Assembly: GCF_026226775.1 (NCBI RefSeq)
Contig: NZ_JAKKOD010000002.1
Location: 320,501 to 384,500 of the forward strand
Reading direction: 5' to 3'
Origin: Avibacterium sp. 21-586
GTDB taxonomy: Bacteria > Pseudomonadota > Gammaproteobacteria > Enterobacterales > Pasteurellaceae
Length of the DNA stretch: 64,000 nt
The notes under the pieces are model-generated. The model ran no database searches. It was not told the origin of the DNA and was given only the letters and a program-made list of their open reading frames with translations. The position numbers were made by a program, and so were the translations under genes. Positions 56,800 through 64,000 of this stretch are shown here, piece by piece. How positions within the stretch are numbered: position 1 is the first letter of the stretch; the number at the start of each line of letters is the position of its first letter.

Positions 56800-57831
56800 T
56801 TATTTTATTTCGTTTAGTTCAGTCATTGCCCAGCGTGGTTTCACTTCAATTTCTAAGGGAGAGTGTTCACCGTGTTTCAGACGTAAAAAGCCTGTGTAGG
56901 CAATCATTGCACCGTTGTCGGTACAAAATTGCGGTTGTGGATAAAACACTTCGCCATTTAGTTGTGCCATTAATTCGCTCAAGGCTTGGCGCAACTGTTG
57001 ATTAGCACTTACACCGCCTGCGATCACTAAGCGTTTAAAGCCCGTTTCTTTCAAAGCACGACGACATTTAATCACTAAGGTTTCCACTACTGCTTGTTGG
57101 AAAGCATAAGCAATATCCGCTTTGGTTTGTTCAGTAAGCGAGCCTTCTTGTTTAATTGCTTGATTGATGGTGTTTGCCGCGAAGGTTTTTAAACCGGAAA
57201 AACTGAAATCTAACCCAGGGCGATCAGTCATTGGACGCGGAAAGCTAAAGCGATTTGGCGTGCCTTTTTCCGCTAAGCGTGCTAAGGCTGCGCCGCCAGG
57301 GTAGTCTAAACCGAGCAATTTTGCGGTTTTATCGAAAGCTTCGCCTGCTGCATCATCAATGCTTTCACCTAGCACTTCATATTGCCCTACGCGATCTACG
57401 CGTACAAGCTGAGTATGCCCACCTGAAACAAGTAAGGCGACAAAAGGAAAGTGCGGTGCATTTTGTTCTAACATTGGCGCGAGCAAATGTCCTTCCATAT
57501 GGTGAACACCAATAGCGGGTACATTCCACGCATAGGCAAGGGAACGCGCAATGGTTGAGCCTACCAATAATGCGCCCACTAAGCCCGGCCCGCAAGTATA
57601 GGCAATGCCGTCAATGTCTTGCGCTGATAAATTGGCTTCTTGCAATGCCGCTTGGATAAGGGGCGCAGTTTTACGAATGTGATCGCGCGAAGCTAATTCT
57701 GGCACAACACCACCATAATCGGCGTGTAACGCAATTTGGGTGTAAAGTTGGTTGGCGATAAGCCCATTATTTTCATCATAAATCGCCACACCAGTTTCAT
57801 CACAAGATGTTTCAATGCCTAAAATTCGCAT
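56800..57831 (-). CDS. tsaD: tRNA N6-adenosine threonylcarbamoyltransferase TsaD
   Basis: This 343-residue metal-binding ASKHA enzyme completes t6A37 of ANN-decoding tRNAs, with TsaB and TsaE. It has the N-terminal [15 protein letters not shown], the metal ligands in [13 protein letters not shown], and the [10 protein letters not shown] nucleotide loop. It is divergent from rpsU, the standard gammaproteobacterial arrangement. Confidence 0.97.
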   Translation of the reverse strand: MRILGIETSCDETGVAIYDENNGLIANQLYTQIALHADYGGVVPELASRDHIRKTAPLIQAALQEANLSAQDIDGIAYTCGPGLVGALLVGSTIARSLAYAWNVPAIGVHHMEGHLLAPMLEQNAPHFPFVALLVSGGHTQLVRVDRVGQYEVLGESIDDAAGEAFDKTAKLLGLDYPGGAALARLAEKGTPNRFSFPRPMTDRPGLDFSFSGLKTFAANTINQAIKQEGSLTEQTKADIAYAFQQAVVETLVIKCRRALKETGFKRLVIAGGVSANQQLRQALSELMAQLNGEVFYPQPQFCTDNGAMIAYTGFLRLKHGEHSPLEIEVKPRWAMTELNEIK

Positions 57832-58075
57832 TTTTTCTCTCTTTTTTATATGGGAAAAACTCGGGTGATTTTACCCTGTTTATTGTATTTTCACCAGTTG
57901 GCGATGATTTTTCCTTTTAGAGAGAGGTACAATTTCAACAAAAATTGGATCTTTTCTTTGCTTTTGCTATTAATTTGAATTAAAATTGCGACCCTTATTA
58001 ATTTAAATAAGCCGTTTATCAAAACGAAACGGTCTAAATTTTGCAAAATATTAATCCATATTGAGGTGATGGCTT

Positions 58076-58291
58076 ATGCCGGTAATTAAAGTTCGTGAAA
58101 ATGAATCATTTGACGTAGCATTACGTCGTTTCAAACGCGCTTGTGAAAAAGCGGGAATCTTAGCGGAAGTTCGTAGCCGTGAATTTTACGAAAAACCAAC
58201 AACAATTCGTAAACGTGAAAACGCAACTCGTGCTAAACGCCACGCAAAACGTGTTGCTCGTGAAAATGCACGTAACGTACGTTTATACTAA
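58076..58291 (+). CDS. rpsU: 30S ribosomal protein S21
   Basis: This 71-residue, very basic S21 has conserved [21 protein letters not shown]. It is the first gene of the rpsU-dnaG-rpoD macromolecular synthesis operon. A terminator-like hairpin follows before dnaG, the internal attenuation point known in E. coli. Confidence 0.97.
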   Translation: MPVIKVRENESFDVALRRFKRACEKAGILAEVRSREFYEKPTTIRKRENATRAKRHAKRVARENARNVRLY

Positions 58292-58326
58292 TTAAAAATT
58301 TTTTAATTAAACTCGAGTTAAGCAGG

Positions 58327-58365
58327 CCGTGAAACCTTTTGGAATCACGGTTTTGTTGTTTTTAC
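58327..58365 (+). terminator. Internal terminator between rpsU and dnaG
   Basis: CCGTGA (58,327-58,332) pairs with TCACGG (58,345-58,350), then TTTTGTTGTTTTT. It resembles the attenuator after rpsU in other macromolecular synthesis operons. Confidence 0.8.
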
Positions 58366-58435
58366 CTGCGTCATTTCTTATTATCTTAGGTATGTCTTTC
58401 AAAATCTGCATTGATTGAAATGAGGGGAAATTATT

Positions 58436-60199
58436 GTGGCAGGTCATATTCCACGTTCATTTATTGATGATATTCTCGCCAAAACAGATATTATCGAATT
58501 GATTAATTCACGGGTGAAGCTGAAAAAGGCTGGGCGCGAATATCAGGCTTGTTGTCCTTTTCATCACGAGAAAACACCTTCCTTTACTGTCAGTCCGAAA
58601 AAACAGTTTTACCATTGCTTTGGCTGCCATGCGCACGGTAATGCTATCAGCTTTTTAATGGAATATGAAAAACTGGAATTTATCGAGGCTGTGGAAGAAC
58701 TGGCGAATCATTTGGGCTTAGAAATTCCTTACGAAAAATCACCGCACTTTGAGAGTAAGGGCAAGCAGCAAGCCAATTATCGTACCAAGAAAGATCTTTA
58801 CCAGCTAATGCAAGAGATTGCGGCGTTTTATCATCAGCAGCTTTCGCACAATATTCCTGCACAATCCTATGTGCAAAAACGTGGTTTATCCACTGATGTG
58901 ATTGAACGTTTTCAAATCGGCTTTTCGCCGAATCAGTTTAATGGCGTGTTAAATCAGTTTGGTCGCAGTCAAGAAGAGCGGCAAAAATTGTTTGATGTGG
59001 GAATGTTATCGCGTAATGAAAAGCAAGATGTTTACGATCGTTTTCGCAATCGTCTTATGTTTCCTATTCGTGATCGCCGTGGGCGAACCATTGCTTTTGG
59101 TGGACGGGTGCTGGGTGATGAAAAACCGAAATATCTGAATTCACCAGAAAGTATGACCTACCACAAAGGTAATGAGCTTTATGGTTTGTTTGAAGCATTA
59201 CAAGTAAATGACAGTCCTGAAATGTTACTCGTGGTGGAAGGCTATATGGACGTTGTGGCGCTGGCTCAATTTGGCGTGGATTATGCTGTGGCGTCATTGG
59301 GTACAGCCACAACACCGGAGCAAATTCAGCTTGCGTTTCGTTCCACTGAACAACTGATTTGTTGTTACGATGCGGACCGTGCAGGGCGTGATGCAGCGTG
59401 GCGTGCGTTGGAAAATGCACTGCCTTTTTTAGAAGATGGGCGACAAATTAAGTTTATTTTTCTGCCAGATGGGGAAGACCCCGATACCTTTATTCGCCAA
59501 TATGGCAAAGAAGGATTTGAGGACTATATTCGTCAGGCACAGCCATTAAGCGATTTTCTGTTTTCTACCCTAAGTTCGCAGGTGGATTTTTCGAGTAAAG
59601 AAGGCAAAGGAAAACTAGCCGCTCTTGCTGTGCCATTGATTAACCGCATTCCGGGCCAATTGCTGCGTTTATCATTGCGTCAGCTTTTAGCACAAAAATT
59701 GGGCATTTTTAATGAATCACAGATAGAGCATTTAATCCCTGCACAAAAAGAAAATAGTTCATCATTGCCTAAACAAAATGTGGTGAAACGTACGCCAATG
59801 CGGGTATTGATTGCATTGTTGTTACAAAATCCCGAATTGATCCAAATTGTGCCAGAAAATTTAAGCGTTTTATCAGTCCTGAAGGAAGCTGGGCTAGATT
59901 TATTTGAAAAAATCACCGCACTTTGTCGTGAGCGTGTGGGCATTACCACCGCACAAATTTTGGAACATTATCGTGATACGGAACATTTTCGCCCCCTTGA
60001 AATTCTTGCCGTGTGGGATCATTTAGTCGATGAGGATAAAATCGAAGAAACATTTCGTGAAACCTTACGTTATTTTTATTTGCAGCTGATGGATAAAAAT
60101 ATCGAAACGCTGATTGCAAAAGAGCGCACAGAAGGTCTAAATGAGCAAGAAAGGCAGGTGCTTGCTCAATTATTATTGAAAAAACAGCAAAATAAATAG
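58436..60199 (+). CDS. dnaG: DNA primase
   Basis: This 587-residue primase has an N-terminal zinc-binding domain (CCPFHHEKTPSF and CFGCHAHG at about 40-65). The Toprim domain has EGYMDVVAL at about 268-276 and the acidic YDADRAGRDAA. The C-terminal helicase-binding region follows. The start is GTG (58,436) with AGGGG upstream. Two uptake signals are inside the gene. It is followed 74 bp later by rpoD. Confidence 0.96.
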   Translation: MAGHIPRSFIDDILAKTDIIELINSRVKLKKAGREYQACCPFHHEKTPSFTVSPKKQFYHCFGCHAHGNAISFLMEYEKLEFIEAVEELANHLGLEIPYEKSPHFESKGKQQANYRTKKDLYQLMQEIAAFYHQQLSHNIPAQSYVQKRGLSTDVIERFQIGFSPNQFNGVLNQFGRSQEERQKLFDVGMLSRNEKQDVYDRFRNRLMFPIRDRRGRTIAFGGRVLGDEKPKYLNSPESMTYHKGNELYGLFEALQVNDSPEMLLVVEGYMDVVALAQFGVDYAVASLGTATTPEQIQLAFRSTEQLICCYDADRAGRDAAWRALENALPFLEDGRQIKFIFLPDGEDPDTFIRQYGKEGFEDYIRQAQPLSDFLFSTLSSQVDFSSKEGKGKLAALAVPLINRIPGQLLRLSLRQLLAQKLGIFNESQIEHLIPAQKENSSSLPKQNVVKRTPMRVLIALLLQNPELIQIVPENLSVLSVLKEAGLDLFEKITALCRERVGITTAQILEHYRDTEHFRPLEILAVWDHLVDEDKIEETFRETLRYFYLQLMDKNIETLIAKERTEGLNEQERQVLAQLLLKKQQNK

Positions 60200-60273
60200 T
60201 TAATCCAACATAAGGGTGATAAAATTGAAGTCATTTTATCTCCCACAATTACACATCGAGGCGGATATATAAT

Positions 60274-62148
60274 ATGGATATGGAGCAAAATCCACAATCT
60301 CAATTAGAATTGCTAATCGCACAAGGTAAAGAGCAAGGTTATCTCACCTATGCTGAAGTGAATGACCATTTGCCAGAATCTGTGGATGAGGAGCAAATCG
60401 ACAACATTATTCAAATGATTAATGATATGGGTATCCAAGTGCTAGATGTAGCACCGGATGCTGATGATTTGATGCTGAATGAAAATATCACCGATGAAGA
60501 TGCGGTAGAAGAAGCTACACAAGTGTTATCTAGCGTAGAGGCTGAATTAGGACGAACCACTGATCCCGTGCGGATGTATATGCGCGAGATGGGTAGTGTA
60601 GAGCTTTTAACGCGTGAAGGCGAAATTGACATTGCTAAACGTATTGAAGAAGGTATTAATGAAGTTCAAACAGCAGTGGCAGCTTATCCTGAAGCATTAA
60701 ATGACTTATTAGCAAAGTATGCCCTTGTGGAAGCTGGAGGGATGCGTTTAGCCGATTTGATTACTGGTTTTGTAGATCCTAATGAAGTCGTCGAAGCGAC
60801 GACGGAAGAAGATGATGAAGTACATCTTGTAGATGATGAAGACGAAGAAGCGGTTAAATCAGAGATTATCGTAGAAGAGGATGAAGATGAAGAAGATGAC
60901 GATAGTAGTTCTTCTGATGATAGTGATTCTGATAACAGCATCGATCCGGAAATGGCTCGTGAAAGGTTTGCAGCATTAAAAGCACAGCATAAGAAAACGT
61001 TAGATACAATTGCGAAGCATGGACGTCATAAAAAAGTCGCACGTGATCAAATTCAAATTTTAGCAGAAGTGTTTACTCAATTCCGCCTAGTGCCGAAACA
61101 ATTCGATGAGATTGTCCTGTCTATGCGTAATATGATGAAGCGTGTGCGTCATCAAGAACGTCGAATTCAAAAAATGGCTGTAGATAATGCAAAAATGCCA
61201 AAAGGCACTTTTCAGAAAGAATTTATCGGGCATGAGACTAAAGATGTATGGTTGCAAAAGGCACTAAATGCAGGTAAATCTTGGTCAGAAAGATTAGCGC
61301 AATATGAAGAGCAAATTCGTCAATCGATTGATAATCTTGTCGTTATTGAGCAAGATACGGGACTGACAATTAGTCAAATTAGAGATATTTGCGATGCGGT
61401 TTCACAAGGTGAATTAAAAGCTCGTCGTGCGAAAAAAGAAATGGTTGAAGCGAACTTACGTTTGGTCATCTCTATTGCGAAAAAATATACCAACCGTGGT
61501 TTACAATTCTTGGATCTTATTCAAGAAGGCAACATTGGCTTGATGAAAGCGGTAGATAAATTTGAATATCGCCGTGGTTATAAATTTTCTACTTATGCCA
61601 CTTGGTGGATTCGCCAGGCTATTACGCGCTCCATTGCCGATCAAGCCAGAACCATTCGTATCCCTGTTCATATGATTGAAACGATCAATAAATTGAACCG
61701 CATTTCCCGTCAAATGTTGCAAGAAATGGGGCGTGAGGCGTCACCAGAAGAATTAGCAGAAAGAATGGGAATGCCGGAAGATAAAATCCGCAAAGTGCTA
61801 AAAATTGCTAAAGAGCCAATCTCGATGGAAACGCCTATTGGTGATGATGATGACTCTCATTTAGGGGATTTTATTGAAGATAGCACGTTAGAGTTGCCAT
61901 TGGACTCCGCCACTGCACAAAGCCTTAAAGCTGCTACACACGAAGTGCTAGAAGGCTTAACGCCAAGAGAGGCAAAAGTGCTAAGAATGCGTTTTGGCAT
62001 TGATATGAACACGGACCATACGCTTGAAGAAGTTGGGAAGCAATTTGATGTAACACGTGAGCGTATTCGTCAAATTGAAGCCAAAGCCTTGCGAAAGTTA
62101 CGCCATCCAAGTCGTTCAGAGACTTTGCGTAGTTTTTTGGATGAATAA
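60274..62148 (+). CDS. rpoD: RNA polymerase sigma-70 factor RpoD
   Basis: This 624-residue primary sigma factor has region 1.1 at the N-terminus ([22 protein letters not shown]) and a highly acidic Asp/Ser insert at about 185-225. Regions 2.3-2.4 ([24 protein letters not shown]) and 4.2 ([19 protein letters not shown]) follow. The next ATG, two codons on at 60,280, may be the true start. It is the last gene of the operon before a terminator. Confidence 0.97.
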   Translation: MDMEQNPQSQLELLIAQGKEQGYLTYAEVNDHLPESVDEEQIDNIIQMINDMGIQVLDVAPDADDLMLNENITDEDAVEEATQVLSSVEAELGRTTDPVRMYMREMGSVELLTREGEIDIAKRIEEGINEVQTAVAAYPEALNDLLAKYALVEAGGMRLADLITGFVDPNEVVEATTEEDDEVHLVDDEDEEAVKSEIIVEEDEDEEDDDSSSSDDSDSDNSIDPEMARERFAALKAQHKKTLDTIAKHGRHKKVARDQIQILAEVFTQFRLVPKQFDEIVLSMRNMMKRVRHQERRIQKMAVDNAKMPKGTFQKEFIGHETKDVWLQKALNAGKSWSERLAQYEEQIRQSIDNLVVIEQDTGLTISQIRDICDAVSQGELKARRAKKEMVEANLRLVISIAKKYTNRGLQFLDLIQEGNIGLMKAVDKFEYRRGYKFSTYATWWIRQAITRSIADQARTIRIPVHMIETINKLNRISRQMLQEMGREASPEELAERMGMPEDKIRKVLKIAKEPISMETPIGDDDDSHLGDFIEDSTLELPLDSATAQSLKAATHEVLEGLTPREAKVLRMRFGIDMNTDHTLEEVGKQFDVTRERIRQIEAKALRKLRHPSRSETLRSFLDE

Positions 62149-62170
62149 GTATCTGTTTAAACTTAAAATA

Positions 62171-62199
62171 AAAGGGTTGCACAATAAGCAACCCTTTTT
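62171..62199 (+). terminator. Intrinsic terminator of rpoD
   Basis: AAAGGGTTGC pairs with GCAACCCTTT, followed by T residues. It ends the macromolecular synthesis operon and may also serve the convergent marC-like gene. Confidence 0.9.
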
Positions 62200-62221
62200 A
62201 TTGAGTGTAAATATTCTATTT

Positions 62222-62848
62222 TTAAAACAAGTTTAAATTTTTGATTCCTTCTACAATAATTTCAACGCCGAGTGACATCAAAATTAACCCCATAATACGG
62301 GTGATAACGTTTGAGCCTGTTTTACCTAATTTCTTAATCAGCGGTTCAGAGTAGCGTAGTAGGATATAACAGCATAGCCCAAAGAGAGCAATGGTCAGAG
62401 ATGTATAAACATAGTCCATTAGTGTGTTTTGATTTGAACCAAACACGATGGTTGCACTGATTGAGCCAGGACCGGCCATAATCGGCATTGCTAGTGGCAC
62501 AACGGCGATGTTGTTGTAATCGTCAAAGTTTTCTGCTTTTTCTTCTTTATTGATTTTATGATCACCGATTTTACCGTTAATCATTGTGAGAGCAATCATT
62601 GCCACCAAGATCCCTCCCGCAATGCGGAAAGAGTTAATGGAAATGTGAAAGGCTTCTAAAATCATATTGCCAAAGAAGAAACTGACCAACAAAATCACAG
62701 TTACAGAAAAGCAAGTAATCAGTCCTGTGCGATTTTGTTGAGTGGGTGTTTGGTCAGTCGTCATTGAATAAAAAATCGGAATAACCCCAATCGGGTTTAC
62801 CAAGGCAATAAGACTGACAAAAAATTGAATATAAATTGCGAGATCCAT
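62222..62848 (-). CDS. MarC family membrane protein
   Basis: This 208-residue inner-membrane protein has about six helices and belongs to the MarC/YhgN family. N-terminal FVSLIALVNPIGVIPIFYSMT and middle IAVVPLAMPIMAGPGSISATIVFG match it. Function is uncertain (once proposed as a multiple-antibiotic-resistance component). It is convergent with rpoD. Confidence 0.88.
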   Translation of the reverse strand: MDLAIYIQFFVSLIALVNPIGVIPIFYSMTTDQTPTQQNRTGLITCFSVTVILLVSFFFGNMILEAFHISINSFRIAGGILVAMIALTMINGKIGDHKINKEEKAENFDDYNNIAVVPLAMPIMAGPGSISATIVFGSNQNTLMDYVYTSLTIALFGLCCYILLRYSEPLIKKLGKTGSNVITRIMGLILMSLGVEIIVEGIKNLNLF

Positions 62849-62962
62849 AAATAGAATGAAATAGTGGAAATAGGATCGTTATTATAGGATTGATTGAGCA
62901 AATCAACAAGGAAAGTGCGGGGGTTTTTGGTTAAGAAAATGCTCAAGCTGAAACCAAAATAA

Positions 62963-62983
62963 CGCCCCTGAATAGTAGGGGCG
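62963..62983 (-). terminator. Intrinsic hairpin after metQ
   Basis: CGCCCCT pairs with AGGGGCG around a 7-base loop, 23 bp past the metQ stop. It would end the methionine transporter transcript. Confidence 0.75.
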
Positions 62984-63005
62984 ATCACAGAAAGGAAGAA
63001 GCGGA

Positions 63006-63836
63006 TTACCAGCCTTTAACTACACCGTCTTTGAAGTATTTTACTGCTTCTTGATACACTTCATCAGTTTGGTAAGCTTTCACGAAGTTTTTCACGGCAT
63101 CGCTATCTTTGTTGTCTTCACGTGCAACAATAATGTTTACATAAGGGGAATCTTTATCTTCCACAAATACGCCGTGTTCTTCAGTATTTAAGCCCACTTG
63201 ACTAGCATAAGTATTGTTCACAACAGCTAGATCCACATCATCTAACGCACGTGCCGCCACTGAAGTATCTACTTCTTTAATTTGCAGATGTTTCGGATTT
63301 TCTACGATATCCAAAGATGTTGCGAATAGGTTAGTGTTATCTTTTAATTTAATTAATCCTTGTTTTTCTAATAAAATTAATGCACGCGCAAGGTTACTTG
63401 GATCATTTGGTACAGCGATGATCGCACCATCTTTTAACTCGCTAATGTTTTTAATTTTTTTCGAATAACCGGCTAATGGATAAACAAAAGTGTTACCCAC
63501 AATGACAAGATTTTTATAGCCGTGCTCTTGTGAATCTTTATCAAGATAAGGTTTGTGTTGCATTGCGTTAAGATCTAAATCGCCGTTGCTTACTGCTGGA
63601 TTTGGTAATGAGTATTCATTAAACTCAACGAATTCTACATCTAAACCATATTTTTCTTTGGCTACTTTCGCTGCAATTTCAGCTACCTGATGTTCAGGGC
63701 CTGACATTACGCCAACTTTAATTTTTTGTGTAGTAGGTTGTGCAGCAGCGGTTTCTGTTTTCTTGTCATCTTTACAAGCAGTTAGCGCTAAAACTGATGA
63801 AAGTGCTGCGACAGTGAATAATTTTTTGAAGTTCAT
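63006..63836 (-). CDS. metQ: D-methionine-binding lipoprotein MetQ
   Basis: This 276-residue substrate-binding lipoprotein has a signal peptide and lipobox (LTAC, Cys21). The mature NlpA/MetQ domain contains KVGVMSGPEHQVAEIAAKVA and QHKPYLDKDSQEHGY. It delivers methionine to the MetNI ABC importer. It is the last gene of the operon, with metI directly upstream on the same strand. Confidence 0.94.
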   Translation of the reverse strand: MNFKKLFTVAALSSVLALTACKDDKKTETAAAQPTTQKIKVGVMSGPEHQVAEIAAKVAKEKYGLDVEFVEFNEYSLPNPAVSNGDLDLNAMQHKPYLDKDSQEHGYKNLVIVGNTFVYPLAGYSKKIKNISELKDGAIIAVPNDPSNLARALILLEKQGLIKLKDNTNLFATSLDIVENPKHLQIKEVDTSVAARALDDVDLAVVNNTYASQVGLNTEEHGVFVEDKDSPYVNIIVAREDNKDSDAVKNFVKAYQTDEVYQEAVKYFKDGVVKGW

Positions 63837-63875
63837 TTTTACTTTCCTTTTTAGTGAGTTAAGTTGATATTGAGA

Positions 63876-64000
63876 TTAACGATGATCGAAATGATTCGCT
63901 AATTTATTACCGTATTTTTCGCATAACATTACGATAAGTACGATGATAATAGTAGACACCCAAAGTACATAAGGCATATTGCGGTGCAATCCAAAAGAAA
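63876..64000 (-). CDS. metI: Methionine ABC permease MetI (C-terminal fragment)
   Basis: The frame ends with a stop at 63,876 and runs off the right edge. The visible end reads PYVLWVSTIIIVLIVML followed by CEKYGNKLANHFDHR, a hydrophobic last helix and a basic tail typical of MetI. It is followed by metQ after 39 bp. metN should lie beyond the window. Confidence 0.85.
   Translation of the reverse strand, partial: SFGLHRNMPYVLWVSTIIIVLIVMLCEKYGNKLANHFDHR

Noticed and set aside
60684-60941. Serine-rich minus-strand frame opposite rpoD
   Set aside because: It mirrors the acidic Asp/Glu insert of RpoD (GAT/GAA read backwards gives Ser-rich sequence).

Overview
The window looks like chromosome from a Pasteurellaceae bacterium (Haemophilus / Avibacterium / Gallibacterium type). 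The 9-bp uptake signal sequence AAGTGCGGT and its complement recur throughout. The housekeeping blocks are those of Haemophilus: yfhL-rna-pgk-fba ... tdk-tsaD-rpsU-dnaG-rpoD, rplJL without rpoBC behind it, yibN-secB-gpsA-cysE, and pssA beside a TrmH-family methylase. The genus is inference. A yellow-pigmented member would fit the pigment genes.

Region 1 (about 1-29,900) is accessory. A minus-strand operon (17,214 down to 575) encodes a complete aryl polyene (APE) pathway. It carries the ketosynthases ApeR and ApeO with a chain-length-factor-like partner, ketoreductase, dehydratases, two ACPs, two aryl/acyl-ACP ligases (one fused to a dehydratase), acyltransferases, a glycosyltransferase, a thioesterase, a LolA-like carrier, an MMPL exporter, lipoproteins and a flavin halogenase-like enzyme. 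Diverging from it on the plus strand (17,363-28,786) is a dialkylresorcinol (DAR) module: DarA, DarB, a conserved small unknown, a BtrH-like acyltransferase, an ABC exporter, an ACP and an atypical ketosynthase pair. Together these resemble a flexirubin-type APE-DAR hybrid pathway, in which a polyene acid could be joined to a dialkylresorcinol. Three genes look like later arrivals in the DAR module: an AT-rich orphan (20,391), an AlbA_2/Schlafen-type ATPase-like gene (22,289) and an opposite-strand DUF2846 lipoprotein (24,942).

The pigment island lies between two direct copies of an amidohydrolase gene. The right copy (28,868-29,857) is intact. The left copy (1 to about 549) is a fragment lacking its 5' part, in gap-free register with the right copy at an offset of exactly 29,100 bp and about 95% identical. 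This suggests integration with target duplication, perhaps by transformation.

Region 2 (about 30,100-64,000) is ordinary core genome: yejML / yejK, bamE, cpxRA, rplJL with an L10-leader-like region, a Kef-type antiporter, a GNAT enzyme, a PCu(A)C copper chaperone, hflD-purB, cysE-gpsA-secB-yibN, a Dcu transporter, a nitroreductase, a DUF606 protein, pssA, a TrmH-family methylase, yfhL, RNase T2, pgk, fba, a methyltransferase, tdk, tsaD, rpsU-dnaG-rpoD, marC-like, metQ and the end of metI. Several intrinsic terminators are visible, some formed by inverted uptake-signal pairs. I saw no tRNA, rRNA, CRISPR array or transposase gene.
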